A stretch of DNA of 43,176 bases from Kocuria rhizophila (GTDB lineage Bacteria > Actinomycetota > Actinomycetes > Actinomycetales > Micrococcaceae). The stretch lies in contig NZ_RCOM01000012.1 in NCBI RefSeq assembly GCF_003667225.1, positions 1-43,176 of the forward strand. Direction: 5' to 3'. A program made the translations under genes and the position numbers. Each line of letters opens with the position of its first letter. The first letter of the stretch is position 1. Under the pieces are notes generated by a model. That model was not told the DNA's origin, ran no database searches, and was given only the letters and a program-made list of their open reading frames with translations. This document shows, piece after piece, positions 16,742-27,036 of this stretch.

Positions 16742-18346
16742 GTGAGCTCATTGTCATTGCAGGCCGCAGGATCCGCGCGCGACGCCGTGGACACCCACGT
16801 GCCCCGTCTCGTCGCCGACAACTTCGCCTCCAAGCTCTTCGCGCAGGATCCCACGCTCTGGGGTGCCGCGGCAGAGGAGGAGGCTGCGGTCCGGCTGGGA
16901 TGGACGGACGCCGCAACCGTCTCCCGTCCCCTGATCCCGGAGATCATGGAGCTGCGCGACGACTTCGCCCGCGAGGGCGTCACCCGCTTCGTGCTCGCCG
17001 GCATGGGCGGCTCCTCGCTGGCCCCCGAGGTCATCACGCGCAGCGCCGGTGTGGAGCTGTTCGTGCTGGACTCCACCGATCCCGAGATGGTCTCCACGGC
17101 CCTCCAGGACCTCGAGCACACCGCCCTGGTGGTCTCCTCGAAGTCAGGTTCCACCGTGGAGACGGACTCCGCCCGCCGCGTGTTCCTCGAGGCGTTCGAA
17201 CGGGCCGGCATCGACGGCCCGTCGCGCGTCGTGGTGGTCACCGACCCGGGCTCCCCCATGGACTCGGCCTCGCGCGAGGCCGGCTACCGCAAGACCTTCA
17301 ACGCCGATCCGAACGTGGGCGGCCGCTTCTCCGCGCTCACCGCCTTTGGGCTGGTTCCCTCGGGGCTCGCCGGGGTGGACGTCGCCGCGCTGCTCGACGA
17401 CGCCGAGGAGGCCGCGGAGATGCTGCGCGAGGACGACGAGAACAACATCGGCCTGCAGCTGGGCGCGGCGCTCGGCGGAACCGATCCGCTGCGCGACAAG
17501 ATCGTCCTGGTGAACCAGGGCGCACCGTTCGTGGGATTCGCGGACTGGGCCGAGCAGCTGATCGCGGAGTCCACCGGCAAGTCGGGCACCGGTGTCCTGC
17601 CCGTGGTGGTGGACGAGGCCGCACCCGAACTGACCTCCGGTGCGCAGGACGTGCTGGTGGTGTCCCTCGTGGACGAGGAGTCCGTGGAGACCGGCTCCGG
17701 TGACGGCGTGCGCGTGGCCGGTTCTCTCAGCGGGCTCATGCTGACCTTCGAGGTGGCCACCGCCGTGGCCGGGCGCCTGCTCGGCATCGCCCCCTACAAC
17801 CAGCCGGACGTGGAGTCCGCCAAGGCCGCCACGCGCGAGCTGCTGGCCTCCTCCCCCGAGCCCTCCCCGGCCGTGGCCACGGACGGGGACGTGGAGATCC
17901 GGGGCGACGAGTCCCTGCTCCACGGCGCCACAACCGTGCAGGACGCGCTCACGGCTCTGCTCGAGCAGCTCCCCGAGGACGGCTACGTGAGCGTGCAGGC
18001 CTACTTCGACCGCCTGCAGTGGACGCAGCTCGAGGCTATCCGTGACCAGCTGGCGCGGCACACCGGCCGTCCCGTGACGTTCGGCTGGGGTCCGCGCTTC
18101 CTGCACTCCACCGGGCAGTACCACAAGGGTGGGCCCGCCCAGGGCGTGTACCTGCAGATCACGGCGGCCACCGACACGGACGTGGACATCCCCGGGATCC
18201 CCTTCACGTTCGGAGAGCTCATCAGCGCCCAGGCGGACGGGGACGCGGCCGTGCTGGGCGAGCACGACCGCCCTGTCCTGCGGCTGCGTCTCACCGACCG
18301 CGCGGCGGGAGTGGCCCAGCTGCTCGAGGCGGCGTCGGCTCTCTGA
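16742..18346 (+). CDS. pgi: Glucose-6-phosphate isomerase
   Basis: A 534-aa protein with the SIS sugar-isomerase fold, of the divergent Pgi type found within actinobacterial pentose-phosphate clusters. It interconverts glucose-6-P and fructose-6-P. Phosphate-binding segments are GMGGSSLAPEV (87-97) and SSKSGSTVETD (132-142). A C-terminal SIS half follows with GWGPRFLHSTGQYHKGGP, whose His/Lys region is typical of the active site. GTG 16742 is preceded by GAGGAGG 6 nt upstream. The bifunctional Tal-Pgi fusion seen in some bacteria is excluded because tal has its own stop and a 124-bp gap lies between. Likely co-transcribed with zwf (36 bp). Confidence 0.93.
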   Translation: MSSLSLQAAGSARDAVDTHVPRLVADNFASKLFAQDPTLWGAAAEEEAAVRLGWTDAATVSRPLIPEIMELRDDFAREGVTRFVLAGMGGSSLAPEVITRSAGVELFVLDSTDPEMVSTALQDLEHTALVVSSKSGSTVETDSARRVFLEAFERAGIDGPSRVVVVTDPGSPMDSASREAGYRKTFNADPNVGGRFSALTAFGLVPSGLAGVDVAALLDDAEEAAEMLREDDENNIGLQLGAALGGTDPLRDKIVLVNQGAPFVGFADWAEQLIAESTGKSGTGVLPVVVDEAAPELTSGAQDVLVVSLVDEESVETGSGDGVRVAGSLSGLMLTFEVATAVAGRLLGIAPYNQPDVESAKAATRELLASSPEPSPAVATDGDVEIRGDESLLHGATTVQDALTALLEQLPEDGYVSVQAYFDRLQWTQLEAIRDQLARHTGRPVTFGWGPRFLHSTGQYHKGGPAQGVYLQITAATDTDVDIPGIPFTFGELISAQADGDAAVLGEHDRPVLRLRLTDRAAGVAQLLEAASAL

Positions 18347-18382
18347 CACCCGCCACCCACCAGCGACCGGACAGGAAGTCCC

Positions 18383-19921
18383 GTGCCTGACACCAAGAAT
18401 CCCAACCCCCTGCGGGACCCGCGCGACCGGCGGCTCACGCGCGTGGCGGCGCCGTCGGCCCTCGTGCTGTTCGGCGTGACCGGCGATCTCGCCAAGAAGA
18501 AGCTGCTGCCCGCGATGTACGACCTCGCGAACCGCAGCCTGCTGCCCCCGGCGTTCTCGCTCGTGGGCTTCGGGCGGCGGGACTGGGACGACGCACAGTT
18601 CGCGGAGTACGTCAAGGAGAACGTCACGCAGCACGCGCGCACGCCCTACAACGAGGACCTGTGGAACCAGTTCGCCTCGGGCCTGCGGTTCGTGCAGGGT
18701 GAGTTCGACGACGACGACGCCTACGACCGTCTCGCGCAGACCCTCGAGGAGCTGGACCGGGACCGGGGCACCCGCGGCAACCACGCGTTCTACCTCTCGA
18801 TCCCCCCCAAGGCCTTCGAGACGGTGTGCCAGCAGCTCGCGGACCGCGACCTCGCGGACAGCGAGAACAGCACGGGCTGGCGCCGTGTGGTCATCGAGAA
18901 GCCGTTCGGTCACGACCTCGAGTCCGCGCGCGAGCTCAACGCGATCGTGGAACGCGTGTTCCGCGCGGACAGCGTCTTCCGCATCGACCACTACCTGGGC
19001 AAGGAGACGGTGCAGAACATCCTGGCGCTGCGCTTCGCCAACCAGATGTTCGAGCCGCTGTGGGACGCCCGTTCCGTGGACCACGTGCAGATCACCATGG
19101 CCGAGGAGATCGGGATCGGTTCCCGTGCGGGGTACTACGACGGCGTGGGCGCGGCCCGAGACGTGATCCAGAACCACCTGCTCCAGCTGCTCGCCCTGAC
19201 CGCCATGGAGGAGCCCGCCTCGTTCAGCGCCAGCCACCTGAGGCGGGAGAAGGCCAAGGTGCTGGAGTCGGTGGTGCTGCCCGAGGACCTCGGCGAGCAC
19301 TCGGCCCTGGGCCAGTACACCTCGGGGCTGCAGGGCGGGGAGTTCGTCAAGGGCTTCCACGAGGAGTCGGACATCCCGGCGGACTCGCGGACGGAGACGT
19401 TCGCTGCCCTGCGCGTGGACATCAACAATCGCCGCTGGGCCGGGGTGCCCTTCTACCTGCGGGCCGGCAAACGGCTGGGCCGCCGGGTCACGGAGATCGC
19501 CGTGGCGTTCAAGAAGTCCCCCAACCTGCTGTTCCGGGACACGGACCACGAGGAGTTCGGCCAGAACGCCATCGTGATCAGGATCCAGCCGGACGAGGGC
19601 GTGACCATCCGCTTCGGCTCCAAGGTCCCCGGCACGCAGTCGGAGATCCGGGACGTGACCATGGACTTCGGCTACGGACACGCGTTCACGGAGTCGAGCC
19701 CCGAGGCCTACGAACGGCTGATCTTCGACGTCCTGCTCGGGGAGCCGCCGCTGTTCCCCGACCACTCGGAGGTGGAGCAGTCCTGGAAGATCCTGGACCC
19801 CTTCGAGCAGTACTGGAGCGGGCACCGGGTGACCCCTGAGCCCTACGAACCGGGCTCCTGGGGCCCCGCATCGGCGCACGAGCTCATGGCTCGTGACGGA
19901 CGCGTCTGGAGGCGACCGTGA
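18383..19921 (+). CDS. zwf: Glucose-6-phosphate 1-dehydrogenase
   Basis: A 512-aa NAD(P)-dependent dehydrogenase that commits glucose-6-P to the oxidative pentose phosphate pathway. The nucleotide-binding GVTGDLA (31-37) starts the Rossmann domain, EKPFGHDL is at 172-179, and the active-site signature RIDHYLGKE is at 200-208. The length is standard. GTG 18383 has ACAGGAAG 5 nt upstream. The stop overlaps the opcA start in GTGA, coupling the enzyme to its assembly factor. G6PDH activity in related bacteria depends on OpcA, so stoichiometric expression is expected. Confidence 0.96.
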   Translation: MPDTKNPNPLRDPRDRRLTRVAAPSALVLFGVTGDLAKKKLLPAMYDLANRSLLPPAFSLVGFGRRDWDDAQFAEYVKENVTQHARTPYNEDLWNQFASGLRFVQGEFDDDDAYDRLAQTLEELDRDRGTRGNHAFYLSIPPKAFETVCQQLADRDLADSENSTGWRRVVIEKPFGHDLESARELNAIVERVFRADSVFRIDHYLGKETVQNILALRFANQMFEPLWDARSVDHVQITMAEEIGIGSRAGYYDGVGAARDVIQNHLLQLLALTAMEEPASFSASHLRREKAKVLESVVLPEDLGEHSALGQYTSGLQGGEFVKGFHEESDIPADSRTETFAALRVDINNRRWAGVPFYLRAGKRLGRRVTEIAVAFKKSPNLLFRDTDHEEFGQNAIVIRIQPDEGVTIRFGSKVPGTQSEIRDVTMDFGYGHAFTESSPEAYERLIFDVLLGEPPLFPDHSEVEQSWKILDPFEQYWSGHRVTPEPYEPGSWGPASAHELMARDGRVWRRP

Positions 19922-21033
19922 TAGTTGACATGGAGAACACCACCGCCGCGAGCATCGAGAAGAAGCTCAACGAGCTGCGGGACGAGAACGGCGTGGTGAC
20001 CCTCGGGCGCGTGCTCACCCTCGTGATCCTGGCGCAGGCGGGGCACTCGGAGATGGCCATCGAGGCGGCCAACTACGCGAGCCACGAGCACCCCTGCCGG
20101 ATCATCGTGCACGTGGCGCACTCCTCCTCGGACGAGACCCGGTTGGACGCCCAGCTGCGCATGGGCGGTGACGCCGGTGCCTCGGAGGTCATCCTCATGC
20201 ACGGCTACGGCGAGCTCGCGGAGCCCACGGAGACCCTGGTCTCCGCCCTGCTGCTGCCCGACGCCCCGATCGTCGCGTGGTGGCCGCACGACTTCCCGGC
20301 GAACCCGAGCGGCAGCTCGATCGGGCGGATCGCCCACCGCCGCATCACGGACTCGTCCCGGGCCGATGAGCCGTTCGAGTCGCTCGAGCAGCTGTCCCGG
20401 CAGTACACCCCCGGGGACACGGATCTCGCGTGGACGCGCATCACCAACTGGCGCGTCCAGCTCGCCGCCGTGCTCGACCAGGTGGGCCCCGTGGACGTGC
20501 GGGAGATCATCCTCGAGGGCGCCGCGGTGGCCCCGTCCATGGTGCTGCTCGGTGTGTGGCTCTCGTGCCGGCTGGACGCGCCCGCCACGATCGTGAGCGA
20601 CGACGCCCGCCGTGCCCTCGACCGGGTGTGCCTGGTCACCGAGCACGGGCCCGTGGAGCTCGACCGACCGGGTCGCACCGTGGCCGTCCTGACCCAGCCG
20701 GGTCAGCCGCAGCAGCAGATCGCCATGCCCGTCCGGGACCTGAACGCGTGCCTGGCCGAGGAGCTGCGCCGCCTGGACGCGGACGAGATCTACGGGGAGG
20801 TCATCACCCAGGGCCTGTCCAGGGCACGGATCACCACGCGCTCGTCGGACGAGCCCGGCGCGGAGGATCCGCTCGACGAGGCCATGGCGGAGGCGGACGA
20901 CACCGGCGAATCTGCCACGGTTCCGGACGAGACCGAGGGCGCGCCGGCGTCGTCGCGGGAGGGGGCCACCACCGCCGGGGGCCCCGGGGACGAGACACCG
21001 GGCACCGGCGCATCCCCTGAGGAGAAGCCGTGA
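19918..21033 (+). CDS. opcA: OpcA, glucose-6-phosphate dehydrogenase assembly protein
   Basis: A 371-aa OpcA, the accessory protein needed for full Zwf activity in cyanobacteria and actinobacteria. The body (1-~305) has the family features: TLVILAQAGHSEMAIEAA, IIVHVAHSS, ALLLPDAPIVAWWPHDFP and DLAWTRITNWRVQLA. After about residue 310 comes a ~60-residue acidic, Gly/Thr/Glu-rich low-complexity tail ending PEEKP that is not part of the core. The GTG at 19918 overlaps the zwf stop, and its own stop overlaps the pgl start. The tail could be a linker or disorder-based interaction segment. Confidence 0.94.
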   Translation: MIVDMENTTAASIEKKLNELRDENGVVTLGRVLTLVILAQAGHSEMAIEAANYASHEHPCRIIVHVAHSSSDETRLDAQLRMGGDAGASEVILMHGYGELAEPTETLVSALLLPDAPIVAWWPHDFPANPSGSSIGRIAHRRITDSSRADEPFESLEQLSRQYTPGDTDLAWTRITNWRVQLAAVLDQVGPVDVREIILEGAAVAPSMVLLGVWLSCRLDAPATIVSDDARRALDRVCLVTEHGPVELDRPGRTVAVLTQPGQPQQQIAMPVRDLNACLAEELRRLDADEIYGEVITQGLSRARITTRSSDEPGAEDPLDEAMAEADDTGESATVPDETEGAPASSREGATTAGGPGDETPGTGASPEEKP

Positions 21034-21821
21034 GCGCGCACGACCGGCCAGTCCCCCGGCTCGTGCCCCACGCGGACGACGACCGTCTGGCCGAGGACAC
21101 CGCCCGTCGGATCCTGGAGGTGCTGGAACGGGCCCAGGACGAACGGGGTGAGGCAACGATCGCCCTGACGGGCGGAGGCATGGGCACCCGGGTGATCCGG
21201 GAGGTTGCCACGCACCCGGACGCCCAGCTCGTCGACTGGTCGCGCGTGAACGTGTGGTGGTCGGACGAGCGTTTCCTGCCGGGCGCCGATCCCGAGCGCA
21301 ACGGCGTGCAGGCCGCCGACGCGTGGAACGAGTCCCTCGCGCTGACGTGGGACCGTGTCCACCCGGTGGCCGGTGCGGACGAGATCGACACGGTGGACGC
21401 CGCGGCCGCAGACTACCGGGACGAGCTGGCGGCGGCAGCCGCCGCGGAGGACTCGCTCACCGGGTTGCCGCACGTCGACATCGCGCTGCTGAGCCTGGGT
21501 CCGGACACCCACGTGGCATCCCTGTTCCCCGGGCGGCAGGACGTGCTGCGCCACGACGAACCGGTGTTCGCCGTGAGGGACTCCCCCAAGCCCCCGCCCG
21601 AGCGGGTGACCATGTCGTTGGCCACCATCAACTCGGCGGACCGTGTGTGGCTCCTCGTCTCCGGTGCCGCCAAGGCGGACGCGCTCGCGCACATCCGCCG
21701 TGAGACCTCGCCGGTGGCCGCGCCCGGGAGCGCCGTGCGGGGCATGCACGAGACCCTGTGGCTGGTGACGGAGGACGCGCTGCCAGGTGTCCCGCAGGAT
21801 CCTGCGGAGGACATCGGCTGA
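21030..21821 (+). CDS. pgl: 6-phosphogluconolactonase
   Basis: A 263-aa Pgl of the NagB/DevB fold that hydrolyses 6-phosphogluconolactone, the Zwf product. The substrate-binding TGGGMGTRV (47-55), NVWWSDERFLP (74-84) and LLSLGPDTHVASLFPG (His in the active site) are all present. GTG 21030 overlaps opcA by 4 nt and has GAGGAG 5 nt ahead. As the last gene of the plus-strand sugar cluster it is followed by 181 bp of featureless GC-rich DNA and then a bidirectional hairpin. The 6-phosphogluconate dehydrogenase gene is not in this window. Confidence 0.95.
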   Translation: MSAHDRPVPRLVPHADDDRLAEDTARRILEVLERAQDERGEATIALTGGGMGTRVIREVATHPDAQLVDWSRVNVWWSDERFLPGADPERNGVQAADAWNESLALTWDRVHPVAGADEIDTVDAAAADYRDELAAAAAAEDSLTGLPHVDIALLSLGPDTHVASLFPGRQDVLRHDEPVFAVRDSPKPPPERVTMSLATINSADRVWLLVSGAAKADALAHIRRETSPVAAPGSAVRGMHETLWLVTEDALPGVPQDPAEDIG

Positions 21822-22002
21822 CGGTGCAGGCGGCTCCGACGACGGGCGGCGGCCGCCAGGCCGGTGCACCGCCGCAGCTCGTCACCCGCAGTCCGTGTCC
21901 CCCCACGTCCTCACTCCCCGGCCGTGCGGAACACAGCGCGGTGCAGTCCGTGCTGCGCCAGTCCTGACACCCGGGCCGTGTGGGGCAGAACCCCCGAGCA
22001 CG

Positions 22003-22035
22003 ACGAAGGCCCGGACCTCAGGTCCGGACCTTCGT
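22003..22035. terminator. Bidirectional hairpin between convergent pgl and secG
   Basis: Complementary arms of about 15 bp with one mismatch (22003-22017 and 22021-22035) lie between the convergent ends of pgl (21821) and secG (22134). No long U-run is present on either side. The rest of the 312-bp gap (21822-22133) contains no ORF of credible composition, no RNA gene and no repeat that I can see. Confidence 0.65.
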
Positions 22036-22133
22036 CACGAGTGCGTCCATCTCGACCGCGTTGCCGGGTCGTTCCACCCCGGGGCGCCGTGCCGGGCGTG
22101 GCCGGTTGCCGGCCCGCGTGCGGTGCGCCGGGG

Positions 22134-22388
22134 TCAGGCGGCCGGAGGGCCGAAGCGCAGCACGAGCGCGTAGCACACGATCGACAGGGCCCACACGATG
22201 GCGAGCACCGTGGTGATGCGCACCACGTTCTTCTGGGCGGCGCCCGAGGTGTTCAGGGACTGCGTCATGCCGCCACCGAACATGTCGGAGAGCCCGCCTC
22301 CCTTGCCCTTGTTGAGCAGGACGAACATGATGCACAGGATGCTGGTCACCACGATGACGACCTGCAGGGCGATCTGGAGGATCTCCAC
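22134..22388 (-). CDS. secG: Preprotein translocase subunit SecG
   Basis: An 84-aa SecG that assists SecYE in protein export across the membrane. It has two transmembrane segments (about 4-26 and 57-77) separated by the hallmark KGKGGGLSDMFGGG (27-40). GTG 22388 gives the N-terminus VEILQIALQ, matching family length, and GTGAGG lies 6 nt upstream; the in-frame GTG 4 codons earlier (22400) is that sequence itself. It lies downstream of tpiA on the same strand but behind a terminator, and a separate -10 suggests its own transcript. Confidence 0.94.
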   Translation of the reverse strand: MEILQIALQVVIVVTSILCIMFVLLNKGKGGGLSDMFGGGMTQSLNTSGAAQKNVVRITTVLAIVWALSIVCYALVLRFGPPAA

Positions 22389-22487
22389 GAATTGCCTCAC
22401 TTCACGATGGCTGGGACTGCTGCGCGGGTGCCCCCGCGGCCGCGTGAGCGGCCTCCGGCCCGGGGCACAGACGCGGATTCTCGGGAC

Positions 22488-22493
22488 AGTTTA
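22488..22493 (-). promoter_or_regulatory. Candidate -10 of secG
   Basis: TAAACT on the minus strand is 99 nt before the secG GTG at 22388, just beyond the tpiA terminator. It predicts a leader of about 90 nt. No clear -35 is visible, partly because that position falls in the terminator stem. Confidence 0.45.
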
Positions 22494-22510
22494 CAGGCGG
22501 ACACTGGGAA

Positions 22511-22534
22511 ACCCCTCGCGCAAGCGCGAGGGGT
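22511..22534 (-). terminator. Terminator of the gap-pgk-tpiA transcript
   Basis: A perfect 10-bp stem (22511-22520 with 22525-22534) with a 4-nt CAAG loop as written on the plus strand. On the minus strand it is followed by a short TT-CCC stretch. It begins 51 bp beyond the tpiA stop. Confidence 0.75.
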
Positions 22535-22584
22535 CCCGAATCGGACCTGGGAAGAGCTTCCTCCCTGGTCCGCCCGCGCGCCGG

Positions 22585-23400
22585 TCAGCCGGTGACCAGG
22601 TGCTGCTCGAAGCGCGCGATCTTGGCGAACTCCTCCGCGTCGAGGCTCGCGCCGCCCACCAGGGCACCGTCCACGTCCGCGCCGGAGAGGATGGACGCCA
22701 CGTTGGAGGACTTGACCGACCCCCCGTACAGGATGCGCGTGGCGTCGGAAAAGCCCTTGCTGTGCAGCGAGCTCAGCTCGTCACGGATGGCGTGGCACAT
22801 CTCCTGCGCGTCCTCCGGCCCGGCCACCTCCCCGGTACCGATGGCCCACACGGGCTCGTACGCCACCACGAGACCCTCGAGCTCACCCTCCGAGAGCTCG
22901 GCAAGGCTCCCGCGCAGCTGCTCGAGGGTATAGGACACGTGGTTACCGGCCTGGCGCTCCTCGAGGCCCTCCCCCACGCACAGCACCGGGGTCAGCCCGT
23001 GGCGGATGGCCGCGCGGACCTTGTCCCGGCACGTCTCGTCCGACTCCTCGTGGATGGCCCGGCGCTCCGAGTGGCCCACGAGGGCGTAGGTGCACCCGAG
23101 CTTGGCCAGGAACTGCCCGGACACGTCACCCGTGTAGGCGCCGGAGTCCTGGTCCGAGAGGTCCTGGGCACCGTAGCGGACCTGCAGCCCGTCCCCCTCC
23201 ACCACGGACTGCACCGAGCGCAGGTCCGTGAAGGGCGGGAACACCGCCACCTCCACGCGCGAGAAGTCGTGCTTGGCGTCCTTGAGCGTCCAGGCGAGCT
23301 TCTGCAGCAGGGCGATGCCCTGCGTGTGGTCCATGTTCATCTTCCAGTTGCCCGCGATCAGGGGCGTGCGGTCGAAAGCACCGTTGGTCTGCGTGGTCAT
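22585..23400 (-). CDS. tpiA: Triosephosphate isomerase
   Basis: A 271-aa TIM that interconverts dihydroxyacetone-P and glyceraldehyde-3-P. The catalytic set is complete: Lys20 (GNWKMN), His110 (VGHSERR) and Glu182 ([11 protein letters not shown]), with the phosphate-gripping GGSVKSSN near the C-terminus. ATG 23400 is preceded by AAGGAG 7 nt upstream. Residues 1-12 ([12 protein letters not shown]) are a short extension before the usual [10 protein letters not shown]. It follows pgk by 41 bp and closes the glycolytic operon. Confidence 0.97.
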   Translation of the reverse strand: MTTQTNGAFDRTPLIAGNWKMNMDHTQGIALLQKLAWTLKDAKHDFSRVEVAVFPPFTDLRSVQSVVEGDGLQVRYGAQDLSDQDSGAYTGDVSGQFLAKLGCTYALVGHSERRAIHEESDETCRDKVRAAIRHGLTPVLCVGEGLEERQAGNHVSYTLEQLRGSLAELSEGELEGLVVAYEPVWAIGTGEVAGPEDAQEMCHAIRDELSSLHSKGFSDATRILYGGSVKSSNVASILSGADVDGALVGGASLDAEEFAKIARFEQHLVTG

Positions 23401-23441
23401 GCTGGTTCTCCTTCGCTGTGGGACGGACCGCCGAGGGGTGC

Positions 23442-24674
23442 TCAGGCTCCGAGCGCGACGACGCCCGGCAGCTCCTTGCCCTCGATAAACTCCAGGGAGG
23501 CGCCGCCCCCGGTGGAGATGTGACCGAACTGCTCGTCTCGGTACCCCAGGTTGCGCACGGCGGAGGCGGAGTCGCCGCCGCCGATCACGCTCATGGCGTC
23601 CGAGGTGGCCAGCGCCTCGGCCACGGCCTTGGTGCCTCCGGCGAACGCCGCCATCTCGAACACGCCCACGGGACCGTTCCAGAACACGGTCCTGGCCTGC
23701 CCGATCCGCTCTGCGAAGAGCTTGGCGGACTCGGGCCCGATGTCCAGACCCAGTCCGGAGTCGCCGATCGAGCCACCCTCGATGTCCGCCACGGGGCGCA
23801 CCTCGTGCTCGGCGTCCTCGGCGAAGCGGGAGGCGTAGACGACGTCGACCGGCAGCACGATCTCGGTGCCCGCGCTCTCGGCCCGGTCCAGGTAGCCCTT
23901 GACCGTCTCGATCTGGTCCTTCTCCAGCAGGGAGGACCCCACGGCGTGGCCCTGGGCGGCGAGGAACGTGAACACCATGCCGCCGCCGATCAGCAGGGAG
24001 TCCGCCTTGCCGATCAGGTTGTCGATCACCGCGAGCTTGTCGGAGACCTTGGAACCGCCCATTACCACCACGAACGGGCGCTCGGGATCGGAGATCACCT
24101 TGCTCAGCACGTCCACCTCGGTCTTGACGAGGTCACCCAGGTAGCCCGGGAGCTTCTGCGCGATGTCGTACACGGAGGCGTGCTTGCGGTGAACCGCCCC
24201 GAAGGCGTCGTCCACGTAGGCGCCGTTTTCACCGGTCAGGGCCGCGAGCTCGGCCGCGAACTCGCCCCGTTCGGCGTCGTCCTTGGAGGTCTCGCGGGGA
24301 TCGTAGCGGACGTTCTCCAACACGAGGATCTGACCGTCCTGCAGCGCTTCCGCCTTGGCCCGGGCGTCCTCGCCCACCACGTCGGCGGCCACCAGAACCG
24401 GCGCCTCGGAGAGCTCAGCGAGACGGTCCGCGGCCGGCTTGATCGAGTACTTGGGGTCCACGGTGCCCTTGGGGCGGCCGAGGTGGGCCATGACGATGAC
24501 CCGCGCCCCGGCGTCGGCGAGCTTCTCCAGCACCGGCAGCGAGGCCCGCACGCGACCGTCGTCCGTCACGGTGGAGCCGTCCAGCGGGACGTTGAGGTCC
24601 GAACGCACCAGGACGCGGCGACCCGCGACCCCCTCCGCAATGAGATCGTCCAAAGACTTGGCCATGTCTGTCAT
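23442..24674 (-). CDS. pgk: Phosphoglycerate kinase
   Basis: A 410-aa Pgk, which makes ATP from 1,3-bisphosphoglycerate. Family blocks: [13 protein letters not shown] (21-33), the substrate-binding HLGRPKG, the hinge region [25 protein letters not shown], and the nucleotide-binding GGGDSASAV near the C-terminus. ATG 24674 ([10 protein letters not shown]) has AGGGA 5 nt upstream; ATG 24665 (MAKSLDD) is the alternative. The frame's extension to 24740 reads through the intercistronic hairpin and is rejected. It sits between gap and tpiA with a hairpin before it. Confidence 0.96.
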   Translation of the reverse strand: MTDMAKSLDDLIAEGVAGRRVLVRSDLNVPLDGSTVTDDGRVRASLPVLEKLADAGARVIVMAHLGRPKGTVDPKYSIKPAADRLAELSEAPVLVAADVVGEDARAKAEALQDGQILVLENVRYDPRETSKDDAERGEFAAELAALTGENGAYVDDAFGAVHRKHASVYDIAQKLPGYLGDLVKTEVDVLSKVISDPERPFVVVMGGSKVSDKLAVIDNLIGKADSLLIGGGMVFTFLAAQGHAVGSSLLEKDQIETVKGYLDRAESAGTEIVLPVDVVYASRFAEDAEHEVRPVADIEGGSIGDSGLGLDIGPESAKLFAERIGQARTVFWNGPVGVFEMAAFAGGTKAVAEALATSDAMSVIGGGDSASAVRNLGYRDEQFGHISTGGGASLEFIEGKELPGVVALGA

Positions 24675-24708
24675 CCCTTTCCCTGTGGTGAACGCTTGCT
24701 GACGACAA

Positions 24709-24739
24709 TGGCGCCGGCACCCTCGGGGCACCGGCGCCA
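24709..24739 (-). terminator. Intercistronic hairpin between gap and pgk
   Basis: Inverted repeat of about 14 bp (24709-24722 with 24726-24739, two G-U pairs on the minus-strand RNA, 3-nt loop) starting 15 bp after the gap stop. The minus strand continues TTGTCG, so it may terminate part of the transcription. Partial termination would make gap mRNA more abundant than pgk-tpiA mRNA. Confidence 0.6.
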
Positions 24740-24753
24740 CTGAGCGGTCTGTC

Positions 24754-25983
<1,230 letters not shown>

Positions 25984-25998
25984 CACGGGCGGCTGGTA

Positions 25999-26988
25999 CT
26001 ATCCGCGCCGCCGCTCCCCGCCCGCCTGGGCCGCGAACTCCGTGGTGGTGGCCACGCCGAGCTCCTCCGCGCGGCGGTCGGCCATGGCCAGCAGCCGGCG
26101 GATCCGGCCCGCGATCGCGTCCTTGGTCAGCGGCGGGTCTGAAAGCCGGCCCAGCTCGTCCAGGCTCGCCTGCTTGTTGGCCACGCGCAGCCGCCCGGCC
26201 GCGCGCAGGTGCTCGGGGGCGTCCTCGCCCAGGATGTCGAGGGCGCGCTCCACCTTGGCTCCCGCCGTGACGGCGGCCTGCGCGGAACGCCGCAGGTTGG
26301 CGTCGTCGAAGTTCGCGAGCCGGTTGGCCGTGGCCCGCACCTCCTTTCGCATGCGCCGGTCCTCCCACTGGAGCAGGGCGCGGTGGGCGCCCAGGCGCGT
26401 GAGCAGCGCGGCGATCGTGTCGCCGTCGCGCACGACGACGCGGTCCACGCCGCGCACCTGCCGCGCCTTGGCGAGGACGTCCAGACGGCGCGCGGAGCCC
26501 ACGAGCGCGAGGGCCGCCTCCGGTCCCGGGCACGTGAACTCCATGGCGGCCGCGCGACCGGGCTCCGTGAGGGAGCCGTGCGCCAGGAACGCGCCGCGGA
26601 TCACGGCCGCGGACTCCTCCACGCTGCCGTTGACCACCGTGGGGGGCAGCCCGCGCACGGGCCGGCCGTGGGCGTCCAGCAGTCCCGTGCGCCGGGCGAG
26701 GGCCTCGCCGTCGCGGGCGACCCGCACCACCCAGGTGCGGTCCCGGCGCAGACCGCCGCCGCTGATCACCCCGAGCTCGCAGTCGTGGCCGAAGACCTCC
26801 CCCACCGTGCGTGCTGCGCGGCGTGCCACGGACTCCGTGTCCAGCTCCGCCTCCACCACGATTCGCCCGCCCACGATGTGCAGCCCGCCCGCGAAGCGCA
26901 GCAGGGCCGACAGCTCCGCCGCGCGCACCGCGGACTTGCGCACCTGCAGGTGGGCGAGTTCTTCCTTGACCGAGGCGGTCAATGCCAT
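25999..26988 (-). CDS. whiA: DNA-binding regulator WhiA
   Basis: A 329-aa WhiA: an N-terminal LAGLIDADG-homing-endonuclease-like domain (about 95-180, beginning near [18 protein letters not shown], without nuclease function in the family) and a C-terminal HTH ([29 protein letters not shown], about 276-304). In Streptomyces it controls sporulation septation with WhiB; in non-sporulating actinobacteria its role in division is less defined. ATG 26988 has AAGGAGA about 10 nt upstream. Third gene of rapZ-yvcK-whiA, a block kept across Gram-positive bacteria. The last ~12 residues are a basic Gly/Arg tail. Confidence 0.95.
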   Translation of the reverse strand: MALTASVKEELAHLQVRKSAVRAAELSALLRFAGGLHIVGGRIVVEAELDTESVARRAARTVGEVFGHDCELGVISGGGLRRDRTWVVRVARDGEALARRTGLLDAHGRPVRGLPPTVVNGSVEESAAVIRGAFLAHGSLTEPGRAAAMEFTCPGPEAALALVGSARRLDVLAKARQVRGVDRVVVRDGDTIAALLTRLGAHRALLQWEDRRMRKEVRATANRLANFDDANLRRSAQAAVTAGAKVERALDILGEDAPEHLRAAGRLRVANKQASLDELGRLSDPPLTKDAIAGRIRRLLAMADRRAEELGVATTTEFAAQAGGERRRG

Positions 26989-27036
26989 AGACGTCGATCT
27001 CCTTGTCGTGCTCGGGCGGGGCCGGGGCTGCCCCGG

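Noticed and set aside
16742-18346. Tal-Pgi bifunctional fusion
   Set aside because: tal ends with a stop at 16617 and pgi has its own GTG and strong ribosome site after 124 bp.
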